Assembly (NCBI GenBank): GCA_024803745.1
Contig: JANJXV010000192.1
Location: forward strand, 186,001-250,000
Length of the DNA: 64,000 bases
Direction: 5' to 3'
From: Megascapheus bottae
Lineage: Eukaryota; Chordata; Mammalia; Rodentia; Geomyidae
The translations under genes were made by a program, and so were the position numbers. Positions 46,721-59,165 of the stretch are shown one piece after another. Under the pieces are notes generated by a model that had not been told where the DNA came from, made no database searches, and saw nothing but the letters and a program-made list of their open reading frames with translations. The stretch's first letter is position 1; each line of letters starts with the position of its first letter.

Positions 46721-46932
46721 CCCCCACACTCCTTCAAGAACAAAATGCAATAAATGATTACTATTTCTATTTAAAGGAATTTAAACAATCAAGAAATGAT
46801 TTTCTTAAAAATAATTTGTCATTATTCTCCTACTATCCACCCAGAATCGTAGAAAAATAACCACATACAAAGCTTTTAGGCCTAGTTCCTCCATCACTGT
46901 CATCTTCTGACAGGTACAAATAGAAGATCTAA

Positions 46933-47028
46933 CATGAAAGGTCTAACACACACACACATACACACACAATAATACAACACATGAAAGGTATAACACACGC
47001 ACACACACACACACACAATAACACAATA
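46933..47028 (+). repeat. 47-bp tandem duplication with (CA)n
   Basis: CATGAAAGGTMTAACACAC starts at 46933 and 46980, each followed by CA repeats and an AATAA-ACA ending. Confidence 0.9.
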
Positions 47029-47703
47029 CATGGCTACGATTGCTGCCTACTCCACACAGCCTTGTGAAATTGCTAATTCTCATATAAAGAAGAGGAGGTT
47101 TTCCTCTACTCAATCAACACAGAGTGCATGTTCACCAAAAAGAAAGTGTAGTCATAATATTTTAACTGGGAAACCACAGATTATGCTGTTACTGTTATAA
47201 TGTTTAAATGTGTTCATGACACCATTTATTTAGCACCCAACTGGGCCAATGTCTTGGGAAGATGTTTCAAAAAGCAAAGTCTAGTGTGTTAAGAAAGTAC
47301 TGATAAGTGAACGTCATCATTACTCACGTGTGCCAGGGTCTGAAGTGTGGACTGTTAGGCCAAGGGAGGGTCCAGAATGCAGTGCTGGGACAATCCTGTG
47401 GCCACCTTCAATCTGGAAAATAAAAAGATGACCACGTTATCTTACACTAGCAAATTAAATGCAGACATTGCTCATAGTATCAGGAATCAAAAGCAAGCTT
47501 GTGCTTCTTCTACATAATCTTCAACGTGGAGAAAAGACTTTCGTGTTTATTGTGACATTTACATTCCACATATGCTTGTGGCATATAAATGGCAATATAA
47601 AGTATTTAGTCATGATTAGTCAGAATAAACAACAATTCAAAACCCAAGTTAGCAAAGTAGAGAAGCTCTTTCTTCTCAAAAGTCAGCTATGCCTTCTATA
47701 ACT

Positions 47704-47704
<1 letters not shown>
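47029..47704. other. unique DNA, nothing recognised
   Basis: No supported feature. Confidence 0.35.

Positions 47705-47746
<42 letters not shown>
47705..47746 (+). repeat. (CA)n microsatellite
   Basis: About 42 bp of uninterrupted CA dinucleotides. Confidence 0.97.
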
Positions 47747-47747
<1 letters not shown>

Positions 47748-48777
47748 CAAGTGCATGCATTTTTCCTTTCTAAATTCATACTACTCAGGCAATTTTCCAA
47801 ATAAGAAAAATTGTAGAAAGAGGAGGAAGCGCTGGATTTTATTTAAGTCACCAGCATCTACTGAGTGTCTAATGTCTCCTTGGAACCTGGTGCACTTTGA
47901 ACATATATGTTAACTCAAATGTACACCATCTCTCAAATATGCCCCATGGTTAGCAAGAAGCAGAGATCGGCCTACCACTTTATTCTGACTGTTTTGATTC
48001 CATACCGTTCACTGGTAAACATTTGCATCTTTCCACGTGTGAACTGGCTGCTTCATCGCCAGAAGGAAAGCTCATTGAAGAAAGAACTCCTTCCTATCTG
48101 CTCCATGCACAGCTGTACACCCTGCCCTCCATAGGGACCTTCTATGTTGAATATGTACTATAATATGAAGAGGTTTCCAATACAACTCTCAGCAGCAATG
48201 ATTCATCAGAACTCAACAATTAAGCAAAAAGCTGTATTCTTTGGGGGTATAGTTTATTACAGCACAACGAGACTATTACTAGCAAACAAAAAAAAGCCTC
48301 CTATGTCAGAGTCCAGAGACCAAGCACGGTTTCTGTTATCCTCTCCCAGTGGACTAGCACAGACCATACTTAATTTCCCCAGCCATGATGTATGACAACC
48401 AACATCAAACATTGTCAGCCAGAGAAGTTTACTTGAGCCCTCTTATCCAGGGGTCTTGCCCCTGTTAATCAAATAAGAATAAAACTCCTATGAAACTGAC
48501 ATTATCAAGTCAATCTCTAGCCTCTTCTAAGGCCAAAGTGATAAGGCAATGACCCCATCAGCCTCAAGTGTGAGTCAATACCTCATTGCACAGAGTCAAT
48601 ACTTCAATGCTAAGAGAATGCAAGGTGAGGGATTTTTGCAAACAGAGTGCAACAACACCATAAAAAAAGATGGAGCCTCCTTCTGAAAATATGAGAAAAT
48701 ATCCCTGTGGACACTGGTATATACCCAGATCTGGAACATAAATGGGGGTTAACAAAAGCCAGAGGTTTATAAATGGA
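47747..48777. other. unique DNA, nothing recognised
   Basis: Open frames up to 83 codons have no recognisable motif. A faint MIR-like string near 47860-47900 is too weak to call. Confidence 0.4.
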
Positions 48778-48993
48778 GGCCAGAGGGTTAGAAGTTTGGC
48801 CTAGTGGTAGAGTGCTTGCATAATATGAGCCAAGACCTGGATTTGATTCCTCAGTACAACATACACAGAAAAAAGCCAGAAGTGGTGCTGTGACTCAAGT
48901 GGTAGAGCTCTACCTTGAGGAAGCCAAAGGACAGTGCTCAGGTCCTCAGTTAAACCCAGGACTGGCAAAGATAAATAAATAAATAAGGCCAGA
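48778..48993 (+). mobile_element. dimeric ID-type SINE
   Basis: Two tRNA-like modules: GGCCTAGTGGTAGAGTGCTT with B-box-like GGATTTGATTCC, then CTCAAGTGGTAGAGCTCTAC, ending in GGACTGGCAAAG and (TAAA)n. GGCCAGA flanks it at 48778-48784 and 48987-48993. Confidence 0.88.
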
Positions 48994-49802
48994 TGTATAA
49001 AGAGATAGGAAAAGAGAGGTGGCAGAGGCATGCAAAGTGAATAAACAACATATGAAGATCTGGAGACACAAATTTTCAAAATATATGCATTTAAATTCAT
49101 CTTTCAACTTTTAGGTGCATCCTTTTGTATTTTATATCAAGAAAAAAACAACTCCTTACTTTGGCCAATGCATTTTAAATTCCAATCTTAGTCTTATCCT
49201 GCTGTTTATCTAATCAAATATATTTATTGAGAGTTACTATGTATTAAACATAACACAGAATACTGTCAATATAACTATAAACCTCAGCTCTCACTATTAA
49301 TGGGGCATTTTTTCTAAAACGAATTGGCGCTGTTTTACAAGTTGGGATTATAAAAGAAAGGAAAACTATAAATTGGAGTAATAGGCTAAGTCATTAAGAT
49401 TATAATGATCTAAAAGGAGTTAGACAGGTAACAGACAGAGGATAGGAAGAAGACAATGGACTGGAAAATGTACTGGAAAAGCTTCATTGCAGCTTATGAA
49501 AGGAACTAGTCGGGGAAACTTGAAGTGCTCCAGGAGTAGAAAGGAAATTAATACTCCTGGGCAGACAGCAAAAGAAATGGTAAGGGAGACATCTCATGGT
49601 AGAAGGCCTTCTGGAAGAAGGAAAGGAAGAATCCTTAGTTCTTAATGCAAAGTGAGGGTTACAGAGGGATTTCTAGAACTATTCAGTTTTTTTTGTAAGA
49701 ATAGCTGTAAGTTTAAGGATATATGTGAGATAAATTTCTGTCCTGAACATGGTGTTTTCTCATCATGCAATACGGCACCACAGACACATGCATGTACATG
49801 AA
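48994..49802. other. unique DNA, nothing recognised
   Basis: No supported gene; purine-rich near 49420-49640. Confidence 0.4.
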
Positions 49803-50061
49803 CACTCTCTCCCTCCCTGTCTCTGTCTCTGTCTCTCTCTCTCCCTCCCTCCATCCTGTATCTGTCTCTGTCTCTCTCTCTCTCCCTCCCTCCTGTCTCT
49901 GTTTCTGTCTCTCTCTTGCTCTCTCTCTCTCTCTCTCTCTCCCTCCCTCCTGTCTCTGTCTCTGTCTCTCTCCCTCCCTCCTGGCTCTCTCTCTTGCTCT
50001 CTCTCTCTCTCTGTCTGTCTCTGTCTCTGTCTGTCTCTCTGTCTCCCTGTCTCCCCCCGCA

Positions 50062-50107
<46 letters not shown>
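49803..50107 (+). repeat. CT/CTGT-rich low-complexity tract
   Basis: About 300 bp of pyrimidine-rich sequence with repeated higher-order blocks (TCCCTCCCTCC then TGTCTCTGTCTCTG). Open frames on either strand are Ser/Leu or Arg/Glu repeats and are artefacts. Confidence 0.95.
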
Positions 50108-50330
50108 GAGTGATTTTGTGCCTTTTGCAAGAGCAGACTAGTGCTGTATGACTCCCACCAGCTATGAGACAAGAAGAGGTCCTGCATTTACTTAAGAAGC
50201 AGCAGAACCCAGGAGTGATATAATCAAGTCTCCATCACTGGTAACCTTGTAAGTCCAAGATTCAGACTTCCTAATGCTACATTTTCCAACACTTAGTTTT
50301 GAATCCATTAGTGTAAAATGTGATAATATC

Positions 50331-50405
50331 CCCCCTCTCTCTCTTTCTCTCTTTCTCTCTCTCTCTCTCGCGCCAGATAGATAGATAAATAGATACATAA
50401 ATACA
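50331..50405 (+). repeat. (CT)n and (GATA)n short tracts
   Basis: CT/CTTT repeats at 50331-50369 and GATA-like repeats at 50376-50405. Confidence 0.9.
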
Positions 50406-50730
50406 TATGGTAAGTATATATACAGTGAATTTATTTTAAAACACAAAGAAGATAAGGGTTGAGGTGCTTGCACTCAAAATGCAAAGCCTTTCAAAATGAC
50501 ATAGTAATGAATTAAATTCTGTATGTTCTCTCAGAAGGAGAAGCAAGAAGTGTCCCTAACAAAGGGAAAAGTTTAAAAAGCATAGAGAAAACATTATCAT
50601 CAGTTCCTCTCCTTTGGCTTTGTAGTTGAGTAGGATGAGAACCCCTATCGCTCTGAACGATTTCCTGTTTTGCACTATGCTACAATTACTCCCCTGGTTA
50701 AACAGTGATTTTAAAAAATAAAAGAGAGAG
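50406..50730. other. unique DNA, nothing recognised
   Basis: No supported feature. Confidence 0.35.
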
Positions 50731-50737
50731 AGGACAG

Positions 50738-50748
50738 AAGATGGCGCC
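50738..50748 (+). promoter_or_regulatory. YY1-like site at L1 5' end
   Basis: AAGATGGCGCC within the first 20 bp of this L1, in the same position as in the copy at 32901. Confidence 0.6.
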
Positions 50749-51617
50749 GAGACCATAGGGACGCTGCCTAGCTCTCTCACAAAAAGAGAGAACCAGGGAG
50801 TCCCACGAGCCAATTATCTTAAGAAATCCACACCAACAAACTTAAAAAGCAACAGAGAAGGACTCAAAGTGGAAAAGAAATCCAGATAAAGCTCACATCC
50901 AACGTTCTCAAAGAATTTGGAATGCGAGGACCCCTCCCCCAACTCTCTCCGCCGGCTCCAAGCTGCAAAAAGTGGCGGCTGGCGGAGGGCAGCCCGAATG
51001 CTGCAGAAACCAGCATAGAACTGGCCAGTGAGCAAGCAGAGGAAGCAATGGAACCCAGACGCAGAACCAGAACAGCAAGTAGCGGAACCCAGACGCGGAA
51101 CACAGGTGGTGGTGGAGACCCAAGGGGAGCAGAAGACTCCCCACCACCGTGGAACACACACAGACGGAACGCAGAGGCGTGAGTAATACAGCGAGTCCCT
51201 AAACCCATCGGGAAAGCAGAGCGGGTGCCAAGCAATAGAACTTAACTCAGACCCCTTCACCCCACCCGAGAAAGACTGGCAGGAGTAGGGGAGCAAGGAA
51301 TTAAGAATCCTGTCCCTTCCCTCAACAGCCCCCTCCCTCAGGCCATTGACTGGAGTTTGACAGGTGGGCTACCTAAGACCCAGCACCCCACCAAGGGAGG
51401 TGGAGCTGTCCCAACTCCCACCCGCCCAACGGGCTTAACTCCCAGCCCTCTGACTGGAGACTGACAAGCAGGCGGACGCTAAGACTCCTCTCCCAGGCCA
51501 CTGGATCTGGAGAGTGGAGGGCGCTGGGACCCGGCCTTACAACAGTGGGTAGGATGTGCGGGAAAACAGGAGCCAGCATCTCTCCCCCCTCAATTCTTGA
51601 GCAGGGCATCCTCCAGG

Positions 51618-53127
51618 ACATTTTTGATGAAAACTTTAAAACCCTAAAAAAGGAAATTAAAACAGAACTAAGGAAATGGAAAAACCTCCCATGCTCCTGG
51701 ATTGGAAGAATCAACATTGTGAAAATGACAATCTTGCCAAGGGCTATCTATAAATTCAATGCAATCCCCATCAATATCGTAATGGCATTCTTTAAAGAAA
51801 TAGAAGAAGCAATTCAAAATTTCATATGGACTAATAAAAGACCCCGTATAGCAAAAACACTTCTTAGCAGAAAGAACAGCGCTGGAGGAATTTCAATTCC
51901 AAACTTTAGACTCTATTTCAGAGCTATAATTCTCAAAACAGCTTGGTACTGGCACAGAAACAGGCCTGAAGGCTAATGGAATAGAACTGAGGACCCAGAT
52001 ATTAAACCACAGACCTATGGCCACCTAATCTTTGACAAGGGAGCCAAAAAAATAGAATGGAAGAAAGACAGCCTCTTCAACAAGTTGTGCTGGCAGAAAT
52101 GGTTAAGCACCTGCAGAAAACTAAAGTTGGATCCCTCCTTGTCACCTTGCACTAGAATTAACTCCAAATGGATAAAAGACCTGGAGGTAAAACCTGACAC
52201 ACTGAAAACTTTACAGGAAGGATTAGGAGATACACTAGGCCTCCTTGGCACAGGTCGAAACTTTCTTAATAAGGACCAAGAATCGCAACAAATCAGAGAG
52301 AGGCTGGATAAGTGGGACTGCATTAAACTGCGGAGCTTTTGTATGCAAAGGACATAGGTACTAAACTAATCAGGAAGCCTACAGAGTGGGAGAAGATCTT
52401 CACCAACCAAACAACGGACAAAGGCCTCATATCTAAAATATATCAACAACTCAAAAAATTGAATCACTCCAAAACTAATTTCCAAAGTAACAACCATCCC
52501 ATTAAAAAATGGGCCAAAGACTTAAAGAGAGTCTTCTCTGAAGAAGAAACAACAATGGCCTATAGACACATGAAGAAATGCTCAACATCTCTGGTCATAA
52601 AAGAAATGCAAATCAAAACAACTCTAAGATTCCACCTCACTCCAGTTAGCATGGGCAGGATCAGGAAAACGAATAATAACAGATGCTGGAGGGGATATGG
52701 CCAGGAGGGATCACTACTACACTGTTGGTGGCAGTGCAAACTCGTTCAACCACTATGGGAAGCAGTGTGGCAGTGCCTCAAAAGGCTAAACATAGAACTC
52801 CCCTATGACCCAGCAATTCCACTACTTGGCATTTACCCAATCATCCAGAAACAAGGGCATACTAAATCCACTAGCACAACAATGTTCATTGCAGCACTAT
52901 TCACCATAGCAAAGATATGGAACCAACCTAGATGTCCCTCAGTTGATGAGTGGATCAACAAGTTGTGGTATTTGTAAACAATGGAATTCTATGCTGCTGT
53001 CCGAAAGAATGACATTGCCCCATTTGTTAGGAAATGGAAAGACTTAGAAAAGATCATATTAAGTGAAGTAAGCCAGACTCAAAGGAACTTAGGCTCAATG
53101 GTTTCCCTCATTTGTCATAATCAGTAG
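51618..53127 (+). pseudogene. L1 ORF2 C-terminal part, broken
   Basis: Post-RT region and C-terminal domain. TAA at about 51974-51976, a frameshift near 52345 (one or two bases lost in the Met-Ala-Lys codons) and TAC-to-TAA at 52975-52977. The Cys/His knuckle near 52684-52737 has one Cys changed to Tyr (GGATATGGC for GGATGTGGC). Confidence 0.87.
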
Positions 53128-53559
53128 AAACCTTGGGCTCTACCAGCAGAGATCTGCAATAGAGCAAAATCCTGATACATAAGGCCATATAGTATGAAGC
53201 TAATTGAAAGGACCTCCAGGATATTCAAACAAAAGCCATATAATGAACGGTTGTTGTCCTTAATGTACTATGTTGTCTCTCATCTCCTTTGCTGTCCCTT
53301 GGTTATCTCATATTGTTATCGTATCTCACTTTGTTTTCTGATATATTGAATTTAGTTGTACTTGGTTATTTGAAATTTGATAGGAAAGGGGGGAAAACCA
53401 AGACGGGTGGGGGAGCGGGGGGTAGGGTAATGGGTACCAAGACATGTGAAAGGGTATCAATGTATGTGAATTAATGCACCTTCTATCTGGCAAATATCAT
53501 GTAACCCTTTTACTAATTACAATAAAAAATTTAAAGAAAAGAAATGCAAATCAAAACAA

Positions 53560-55110
53560 GGAAAAGGACAAAGTAGAGGTAAGTCTATCTAGAGTTCAAG
53601 GGGTTTCAACCCATAAACTCCTCAAATCAATTTGGGCATTTTTCAGAAAGAGAAATTATTCTTGTTCCTAACAGTCCTTACCATTAGCATTCTGCGATGG
53701 GAACTAAAAACTGTAATTATTAGAATATTTAAATTGTCACTGGTTGGAAGTTACCCCATTTAAGAATAAAGAATCAGTAGTTTAATCTAGTGAACCACAA
53801 TGTCTGGATAGCATTACCCAAGAATACGAAGAAGCGAGTCAGACATGCATGATATCCAGTACTTCAGAGAAAAATACCATAAGCACAAAACATATATTTC
53901 TACTATTTTCTTTCATCACTCATTCCTCCTCGTAATATTCTCACTCATCTGTTCAAGAAAAAAAAACTACCTGAAAGTTCAACATACTCTTTGTAGATCA
54001 GCTTATAAACATTCTGAAATACCTTCAAACAATCTAATAGCAATAGTGTTTCTTGGATAAATAATGATGTCTGAAATGGTATGTGACAATACTGACATTC
54101 ATACTACCTAGTAAGCCTCAGATTTGATTACTGATACCCAACATAAAATTGATAATTATTTCAGCAAAGTCATAGCCTTAACGTAAGATATAAAATGAAA
54201 AATTCCAAATGGCAAAATCTAGTAATTGAACTGCTTTCAGGTAAAAGGATTTCAGGGATGCTTGATTGTTGTTCTTAATGTACTATGTGACATTATTTCT
54301 TTTCTTTTTCCCGTTTATGACTTATCTTAAAGACTAGATAAAATTATGTGCTTGCGTTATATTTGTTTAATGCAATTACAGGTGAAATTTCAAATTATGT
54401 TGATAAATACACATAAATTTTTTTCCTTAAACTATTTTGATGTGTTGTCTACCTAAATCTCTCTTCACTACTGTAATTACACAGTTTTCAAATGACTGAC
54501 AAGGTTTAACAATGAAGTACTTGTTTAGAGAGACACGGAGATGAAACCTAGTTTTTTTTTCCCTCAAAACTAAAGAAAGACAGATAATGACAGTGCCTTT
54601 CAGAGGATGAAACTCTTATTTTTCCCTACATATTTCATAATTTCAAAGGGTCAGTACACTGAGAAGAATATACTTTTCAAAACAATCCTCCAGAAAGGTT
54701 ACTCCCACAGTGACAGTTACTGGCAAATTTGACAACTACCTTCACCAATTAGAGTGTCTTCCCCCTGGGAGTCTGCCCCTGTTTTATTCTAGATGTGCAA
54801 TTTGGCCTCTGTCACAGACCTCCTCTTGGTAGGGCACAATAAGGAAACCAACACTGTTGCTTAATTTTTTTCAGCCATAGGAAATTTCAATCCACAGCCA
54901 TCTCATCCATTGGTGTTAATTACTCTTCCCTCTTCCCGGAGCCCAAATTGGGAAGACAATGCCCATAGGTCACTGAAGTGCAAGACCAGGTCAACAGGAG
55001 TTTGCAAATGGCACATTCAGCAAACCCATCAATGCAAGAGTGTGCACACAAATTATTACAGCAAAGTAGGCCCGGTTCATGGCAAAAAATAAATTAAGAG
55101 AAAAGAAAAA
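53560..55110. other. unique DNA, nothing recognised
   Basis: No supported exon or named repeat. Confidence 0.4.
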
Positions 55111-56182
55111 GAATAAGGGCCTCCCTTTCTTTGCTTTTTTCATGTATTTTTATTGTAATTAATAGAGGGGTTATATTATATTCACCAGATATAGGGTGCA
55201 TTACTTCACAAACATTGATACCCTTTCTCATGTCTTGGTCCCCATTTCCCTTCCCCCACCCCCGCCCCTCATCTTGTTTTCCCCCCTTTCCTATCCGATT
55301 TCAAATAACCAAATAAACATATATACAATATATCAGATAACAAGGTGAAATACTGTAACAATATGAGATAGCCAAGAGACAGCAAAAGAGATGAGAGATA
55401 ACATAGTACATTAAGGACAACAATCACTCATTATATGGCTTTTGTTTCTATATCCTGGAGGTCCTTTCATTTAATATCATACTATATGACCTTATGTATC
55501 TAGGTTTTATTCCATTGTAAATCTCTGCTAGGACAGCTCAGTGTTTTTACTGATTATGAAACCATTGAGCCTATGTTCCTCTGTGTCTGGCTTACTTCAC
55601 TTAATATGATTTTTTCTAAGTCTTTCCATTTTCCTTACAAATGGGGCGATGTCATTCTTTCTGACAGCAGCATAGAATTCCATTGTGTATAAATACCACA
55701 CCTTGTTGATCCACTCATCAACTGAGGGGCATCTGGATTGGTTCCATATCTTTGCTATGGTAAATAGTGGTGCAATGAACATCACTGTGGAAGTGTATTT
55801 AGTATATTCTTGTTTCTGGACAATTGGGTAAATGCCAAGTAGTGGAATTGCTGGGTTATAGGGGAGCTCTATGTTTAGTGTTTTGAGGAACTGCCATACT
55901 GCTTTCCACGGTGGTTGAATGAGTTTGCAGTCCCACCAACATTGTAGTAGTGATCCCTCCTGGCCACATCCTCTCCAGCATCTGTTGTTAGTAGATTTCT
56001 TGATCCTGGCTATTCTAACTGGAGTGAGATGGAATCTTAGATTCCCTTTGGATCCTCTTTATGCTTGCTTCTTGCCTTATTACTCTGGGTAGGAATTCTA
56101 ATACTATGTTTTTAGCGGAGTGGAGAGAGTGGGCATCCTTGTCTCATTCCTGATTTTAGAGGGAATAAGGGCCTCTCTTTCT
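55111..56182 (-). mobile_element. internally deleted L1 with 20-bp TSD
   Basis: Minus strand: T-rich 3' end, 3' UTR, ORF2 C-terminus to about 56042, then a jump to an RT segment (56043-56162). About 20-bp direct repeats beginning GAATAAGGGCCTC flank the whole unit at 55111-55130 and 56163-56182 with one mismatch, so both pieces belong to one insertion. The older-looking 3' UTR lacks several features of the young copies. Confidence 0.9.
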
Positions 56183-57116
56183 CAGCAAATTGCTGAAATT
56201 CCACTACATTTTTAAGATGAGGAAAAGGGAAAGATGAGGAAAAGCAGGTATGATCTCTGTCTCTTCACCTATAAGTACTCTCTTCCTTTCCCTAAAAGTT
56301 CCTACCTGTAGATCAATCTTTACTCTCCCAGAAATAAACAAGAAAAGGAGCAGGGATACTAGCAAGGCATTGAGTCAGAGCAACAACCTGGAAGGAAGAC
56401 AAGTTTCAGAGGACTTCCCCTAGCCAAGAGCAGCACCCCATTCTCCAGCAAGTAGCTCCCCTGGAGAGGGACATCCAAGGCCTCATTGCTTTCCAAGGCA
56501 GATACAAATCAAGATTCCTACTAAAAATTCTCCCATTTTTCAAGTGGTAGCTTAAATATTATAAAGATGCAATAAATAAACCAACTTAAATGCTGCTGGA
56601 GAACAAGCAAATAAGTATATTCAAAAGTTACTTGTGTCTACTTCAGTTTAGTCTTCATAATTCTCCACCTTGATTTTTTTAATCAGGACAAAAAGCAGCT
56701 ATTTTAGAGACATTAAAAGGATTACATGAATAAAGTACTTTTGATTATACATTGTACAATATACATTGTAAATGACTACTAGATATCTGCTATACACAGT
56801 TAAGTATGAATTTAATTTTAGCTTACCCCAAGGCCTACCCTTTACCAATTCAACATTATCATTCCTTCAACAAAGCCCTATTTTAGAGTTTTTATCATAA
56901 GTCCCTGATTGATCCAAGGGTTAACTAGCATATTTGGAAAGCTAAACATTGGTTAAGTGTTATTTTTCACCTATAAAAGAACATATAATTCAAAGTGAAA
57001 TGTATTAGCTCATGTATCTAATACACTTGACCATGGCACCAAAAGTTCTGTGTGTGTTTATCTTTATGTGTGAAGTTGGTTTTCTGTTGATATTATTTGG
57101 GATTTTTGTTGTTGTT
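56183..57116. other. unique DNA, nothing recognised
   Basis: A very weak MIR-like string (56690-56800) is not called. Confidence 0.4.
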
Positions 57117-57350
57117 TTGTCAGTTGTGGGACTTGAACTCAGGGCTTGGGGGCTGTCCTTGAGCCTCTTTGTGCTCAAGGCTAAAGCTCTACCACTTGAG
57201 CCACAGCATCATTTCCAGTTTTGGAGTGGTTAACTGGTGGTAAAAATCTCATGGGAACTTTTCTGCATGGGCTGGTTTTGACCCACAATCCTCAGATCTC
57301 AGCCTCTTTTGTAGCAAGGATTACAAGAGTGAGCCACCCATGCCCAGATT
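57117..57350 (-). mobile_element. ID-B1 dimeric SINE, antisense
   Basis: Full antisense order: GACTTGAACTCAGGGCTTGG, CTCTACCACTTGAGCCACAG, GGTTAACTGGTGG, CCTCAGATCTCAGCCTCTTT, GATTACAAGAGTGAGCCACC. Confidence 0.88.
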
Positions 57351-57636
57351 TGTGTGTGAGTTTTCCCTACTTCCCTCCATCTTCCAAGATATTTATAGAT
57401 CTACTAAGCTTTCCTCATTCACATTCAGTGGGGAAAAAGTCACATTTTCTCCAGAATTTCGAGCAAAGTGCATCTTACTCAGATTGTACCAATTTAGATG
57501 ACATAGAAACAGGGTGGCTGGCCTGAATAATCTCTTGCATACAGTTTCAGATAATACATAAATATCTATAGAAAGTGTAGTAAATCAAAATGGAACTCAC
57601 TCTTCAGTAAAATCAAAGGGTTCAGATGACTACCCT

Positions 57637-57830
57637 TACTGGGTGCTGGAAACACGTCTACAATCTTAGCTATTCAGGAAGCTACTCGGGAAGCTAAGAC
57701 CTACAGCATTGTAGTTTGAGGCCAGCTTAGGTAAAAAGTCCATGAGACTATCTCTTCAAAATAACAAAAATCAGGACTGAAGGATGGAGTGTTCTGCCTA
57801 CAAAGCAAGCCAAATGAGGACAAGACTGTT
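57637..57830 (+). mobile_element. decayed B1-ID dimeric SINE
   Basis: B1-like CTACAATCTTAGCTATTCAG and GAGGCCAGCTTAGGTAAAAA, GTCCATGAGACTATCTCTTC, then an ID-like remnant. Confidence 0.55.
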
Positions 57831-58759
57831 GTAGGGAAAAGTTAAGAGTGTTAACCTTAGCTGCTAAGTATAAATTAATTTTCCACCTTTATTTTTAAAG
57901 GTAGTAATCTAAGAACAAAAGTTATTTCAACTTTAATGCAGCACAACAAAAAATATAAAACAAATAAAAACTGAACTATGAATTTATGGATAGGGATGGG
58001 AGGGGAAAATGAAAGAGGGCAAAGGAAGGGATGATACTAATCAAGAAGCACTGTACTCATAACCTGACTTACAAAATTGTAAGCCTTTTATACAACTAAT
58101 TAATAAGAAAAATAAAAAATACAAGAAATGAACAAGAAAAGAAACATAAAACAGTGTTATCATAACAGTCAGTAGAAGAACTGCTGCCCTCTGGCAATAC
58201 AAAATCCATTACCACCAAATAAATATTTGGAAGTATTACAGGACCACTACCAAAGTATTTTTATAAACTATGATTTTAAATCTCAATACTCTTATGCTTA
58301 TTTGTGTTTTTGATTAGCCACTTATGAATTCTAATGATAAAAGGTCATAGAGAATGTTGACATGCACAAAATAAAATTAACATTAAATATTAGAGAACTT
58401 CTTTCAATAATGAATTGTTTGAATAACAAGGTTTGCTTTAATTAGCATTTTCTGGTGTGTATTTATTTATATCTGGACAAGGGAATAAATTACAATGCAA
58501 ATTATTGAATCACTTCTCTGTAAAGTTTAGAGAAAGGGTAAACAAGCACCTTAAATAACTAGATAAAAAATGATAACTAGCTTTCATATAATGACCGTAT
58601 CCTACATTGAAAGTACATATAAAATTATATACACCTGTGCCAAAAACAAAAAAAGACAACATAAGCCAGTGCTCCAAAAAAATCCTTGCATATACAACTT
58701 TAGGTACTGATAGCCTCTTTTACATAGAAATTAAACAGCAACAGTCTATAAAGTCCTTT
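57831..58759. other. unique DNA, nothing recognised
   Basis: AT-rich; no supported feature. Confidence 0.4.
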
Positions 58760-59165
58760 AAAAAGTGTATTCAATGACCTCTGTCTCCCTGAACTGGTCA
58801 TCTTCACTCTGTCATTACTTTTACCATCTCCTCCATTCTTACAGCTTCTATTCCAATATCCATGCTCGGAATGACTCAGAATTCCTCAACAAGCCTCCAC
58901 CTCAGACCTCTTCATTTGCTAGTTTCTCCTGCTTGGATTGGAATTTTCTTCATGCCCTTCTCTCCTACTTCCTTCTGTTTTTTTACCTAAATATTACATC
59001 CATGGTAAGTCCTTCTCTGACTACCCACGTGAAACAAAATAACTTCCCCAATACCATTTCTTACTTTTTACCAGAACATTAATCACCATAAAACATTCTT
59101 GCTATTCACTAGCTTGTTTAATTTGTTTATAGCCCTACTTCAAACAAAAATGAGATTGATAATGG
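58760..59165 (-). mobile_element. L2 LINE relic, antisense
   Basis: Follows the antisense 3' region of L2: CTGCTTGGATTGGAATTTTC, AAGTCCTTCTCTGACTACCC, CATTAATCACCATAAAACAT, then TTTGTTTATAG. Ancient mammalian element; its 105-codon open frame is not a gene. Confidence 0.7.

Larger units (their letters stand above)
50731..53535 (+). mobile_element. L1 with 5' UTR fused to late ORF2
   Basis: Starts at a genuine L1 5' end (AAGATGGCGCC at 50738-50748), has about 0.89 kb of 5' UTR, and at about 51617 jumps to ORF2 past the FADD region. About 4.35 kb is missing relative to the 32.9-kb copy (rest of 5' UTR, all ORF1, most of ORF2). It ends in a normal 3' UTR and A-rich tail. An 18-bp ORF2 motif follows the tail at about 53541-53558. 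Confidence 0.92.

Noticed and set aside
49642..50187. 181-codon and overlapping frames on both strands
   Set aside because: Low-complexity Arg/Glu/Asp or Ser/Leu peptides from the CT-rich tract.
58765..59082. 105-codon frame with a possible signal-like start
   Set aside because: Lies wholly in an antisense L2 relic.
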